Source: Devosia neptuniae (lineage in GTDB: Bacteria; Pseudomonadota; Alphaproteobacteria; Rhizobiales; Devosiaceae). From it: a stretch of DNA of 64,000 bases. A program made the translations under genes and the position numbers. The DNA lies in NCBI RefSeq assembly GCF_025452235.1, contig NZ_CP104965.1:2290501-2354500 (forward strand), in the 5' to 3' direction. The notes under the pieces were generated by a model, which had not been told where the DNA came from, did no database searches, and worked only from the letters and a program-made list of their open reading frames with translations. This document shows positions 63,074 through 64,000 of this stretch, piece by piece. How positions within the stretch are numbered: position 1 is the first letter of the stretch; every line of letters begins with the position of its first letter.

Positions 63074-64000
63074 TCAGCTGTTTTCTTTGAACAGCACTTC
63101 GCGGTCCTGCGTGAAGTTGGCCAGAAGCGGCAGGCAGGCGCCGCCAACCTCGCGGGCGCCGAAGCCGATCGTGCCCTCGGCGATGTCGAAGGGGGCGAGG
63201 CCCTGGCGGTCGAATTGGGCGAAAGCCGCCCGCGTTGCCTCCACCAGACGTGCCCGCACTGCGGTGGGGAAGGCGCCATCGAGCACGATTGTTCGGAAAT
63301 CGATGATCGAGACGGCGGTGACGCAGGCAATCGCCAGGCTCTGGGCGGCTTCGGCGATCCAGTCATCAAGCGGGGCGCCAAGCGCGCCCCAATCGCTGGG
63401 ATCGAGCCAGAGCACTTGCGGGTCGATCCCGGCCGATTTCAGCCGATCGGCCAGCACATAGATGGAGGCGCTGCGCAGCAGCTGCTGGAAGCCGCCGGGA
63501 ACGGGGACGGGCAGGGGGGCGAGTGCGCCGGCATAGCCGGTGCGGCCGGGAAACAAATGCCCATTGAGCACCACGCCGCCGCCCAGAAACGAGCCGAGGA
63601 AAATGTAGAGGAAATCCTCGCCATGCTGGCCATTGCCCAGCACCAGTTCGGCGGCGCAGGCGGCCGTGCCGTCATTGTGCAGATAGACCGGCCAGGTGCT
63701 GATACCAGCGATATCGCGGCGAATATCGGCATGGCGCCAGGATTCGAGCACGTCGGGGGGCGCCGCGAGCTGGGCTTCCCAGTTCCACAATTCGAACGGC
63801 GAGGCGATGCCGAAGCCGGCAATGCGGGCGCGCTCGGCGGGATTGAGCTGGGCGGTCAGTTCGGTAATGCCGCGTTGGGCCAAAGCCAGCGCGATTTGCG
63901 GCGTGGGATAGGGATGCGGCTCGTGGATGCGGCCGAGCACATTGCCGGTAAAATCGAGCAGCACCACATCGGAGGAACGCCGGCCGATCTTGAGTCCCAG
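63074..64000 (-). CDS. ROK family protein, partial (N-terminus beyond the window)
   Basis: The frame is open to the right edge (LGLKIGRRSSDVVLLDFTGN) so the protein is truncated; 308 residues are seen. The ROK core is recognisable by its phosphate-binding start, YLHNDGTAACAAE and FLGGGVVLNG, followed by the ATP-fold second half. The typical zinc-site CxCGxxGC motif is not seen; in its place is a stretch without cysteines. ROK proteins are sugar kinases or XylR-type repressors; the missing N-terminus would decide. Confidence 0.8.
   Translation of the reverse strand: MGLKIGRRSSDVVLLDFTGNVLGRIHEPHPYPTPQIALALAQRGITELTAQLNPAERARIAGFGIASPFELWNWEAQLAAPPDVLESWRHADIRRDIAGISTWPVYLHNDGTAACAAELVLGNGQHGEDFLYIFLGSFLGGGVVLNGHLFPGRTGYAGALAPLPVPVPGGFQQLLRSASIYVLADRLKSAGIDPQVLWLDPSDWGALGAPLDDWIAEAAQSLAIACVTAVSIIDFRTIVLDGAFPTAVRARLVEATRAAFAQFDRQGLAPFDIAEGTIGFGAREVGGACLPLLANFTQDREVLFKENS

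Overview
The window looks like chromosomal DNA from a high-GC alphaproteobacterium of the Hyphomicrobiales, most like Devosia or a close relative. This is inferred from gene content (a Thu-type trehalose operon, a SigF/NrsF pair, an Irr-type iron box), codon bias and the many short palindromic intergenic repeats. No rRNA, tRNA, phage, transposase or CRISPR array was seen. Both ends cut genes: an RND efflux permease on the left and a ROK-family protein on the right.

Layout, left to right. 1-2829: RND efflux permease and its adaptor (minus strand). 2953-3783: a mercaptopyruvate-type sulfurtransferase. 3877-7865: an ABC importer of the polyamine/iron/phosphonate class (minus). 8493-13707: an Irr-box-preceded cluster of imelysin, di-heme oxidoreductase, second imelysin and DUF1513 protein, probably a cell-envelope iron system. 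13885-14179: a broken GIY-YIG gene among repeats. 14282-14857: a uridine-kinase-like P-loop protein. 15091-22965: a LacI regulator divergent from thuEFGK-thuA-thuB (trehalose-type disaccharide uptake and oxidation). 23297-26279: a GlsB/YeaQ-like membrane protein, a 5'-nucleotidase and a second ThuA-like protein. 26284-29699: nrsF and sigF divergent from a secreted methionine-rich protein, a cytochrome b and a Mo-oxidoreductase. 30239-32766: a RhlE-type helicase and a ketopantoate-reductase-family protein. 32785-35043: otsB-otsA (trehalose synthesis).

35137-59445 is dominated by purine catabolism. It holds a nucleoside deaminase, allA and allE, a PuuE-UraD fusion, a LysR regulator, uraH, xdhABC, a BMP-type nucleoside ABC importer, puuD, guanine deaminase, malate synthase G and adenine deaminase. 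Together these take adenine and guanine through xanthine, urate and allantoin to ureidoglycolate and glyoxylate, and malate synthase G can move the glyoxylate into central metabolism. The one conventional step not found here is allantoate amidohydrolase. A small ArsR/SRPBCC/VOC unit and a GST gene lie inside this stretch. The right end has a 52-residue membrane protein, DNA topoisomerase IB, a CHASE4-GGDEF-EAL protein and the partial ROK gene.

The most notable system is at 27470-29699. Sigma factor SigF and its anti-sigma NrsF lie back-to-back with a gene for a secreted protein that is 17% methionine, followed by a YedZ-like cytochrome b and a YedY-like Mo-oxidoreductase. Two divergent promoter candidates share the pattern GTAAC(G/A)-N16-CGAA. 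This matches the architecture of the MrpX/YedY1/YedZ1 reactive-chlorine defence described in Azospira. The intergenic DNA carries four families of palindromic repeats, often as inverted pairs between cistrons of one operon.
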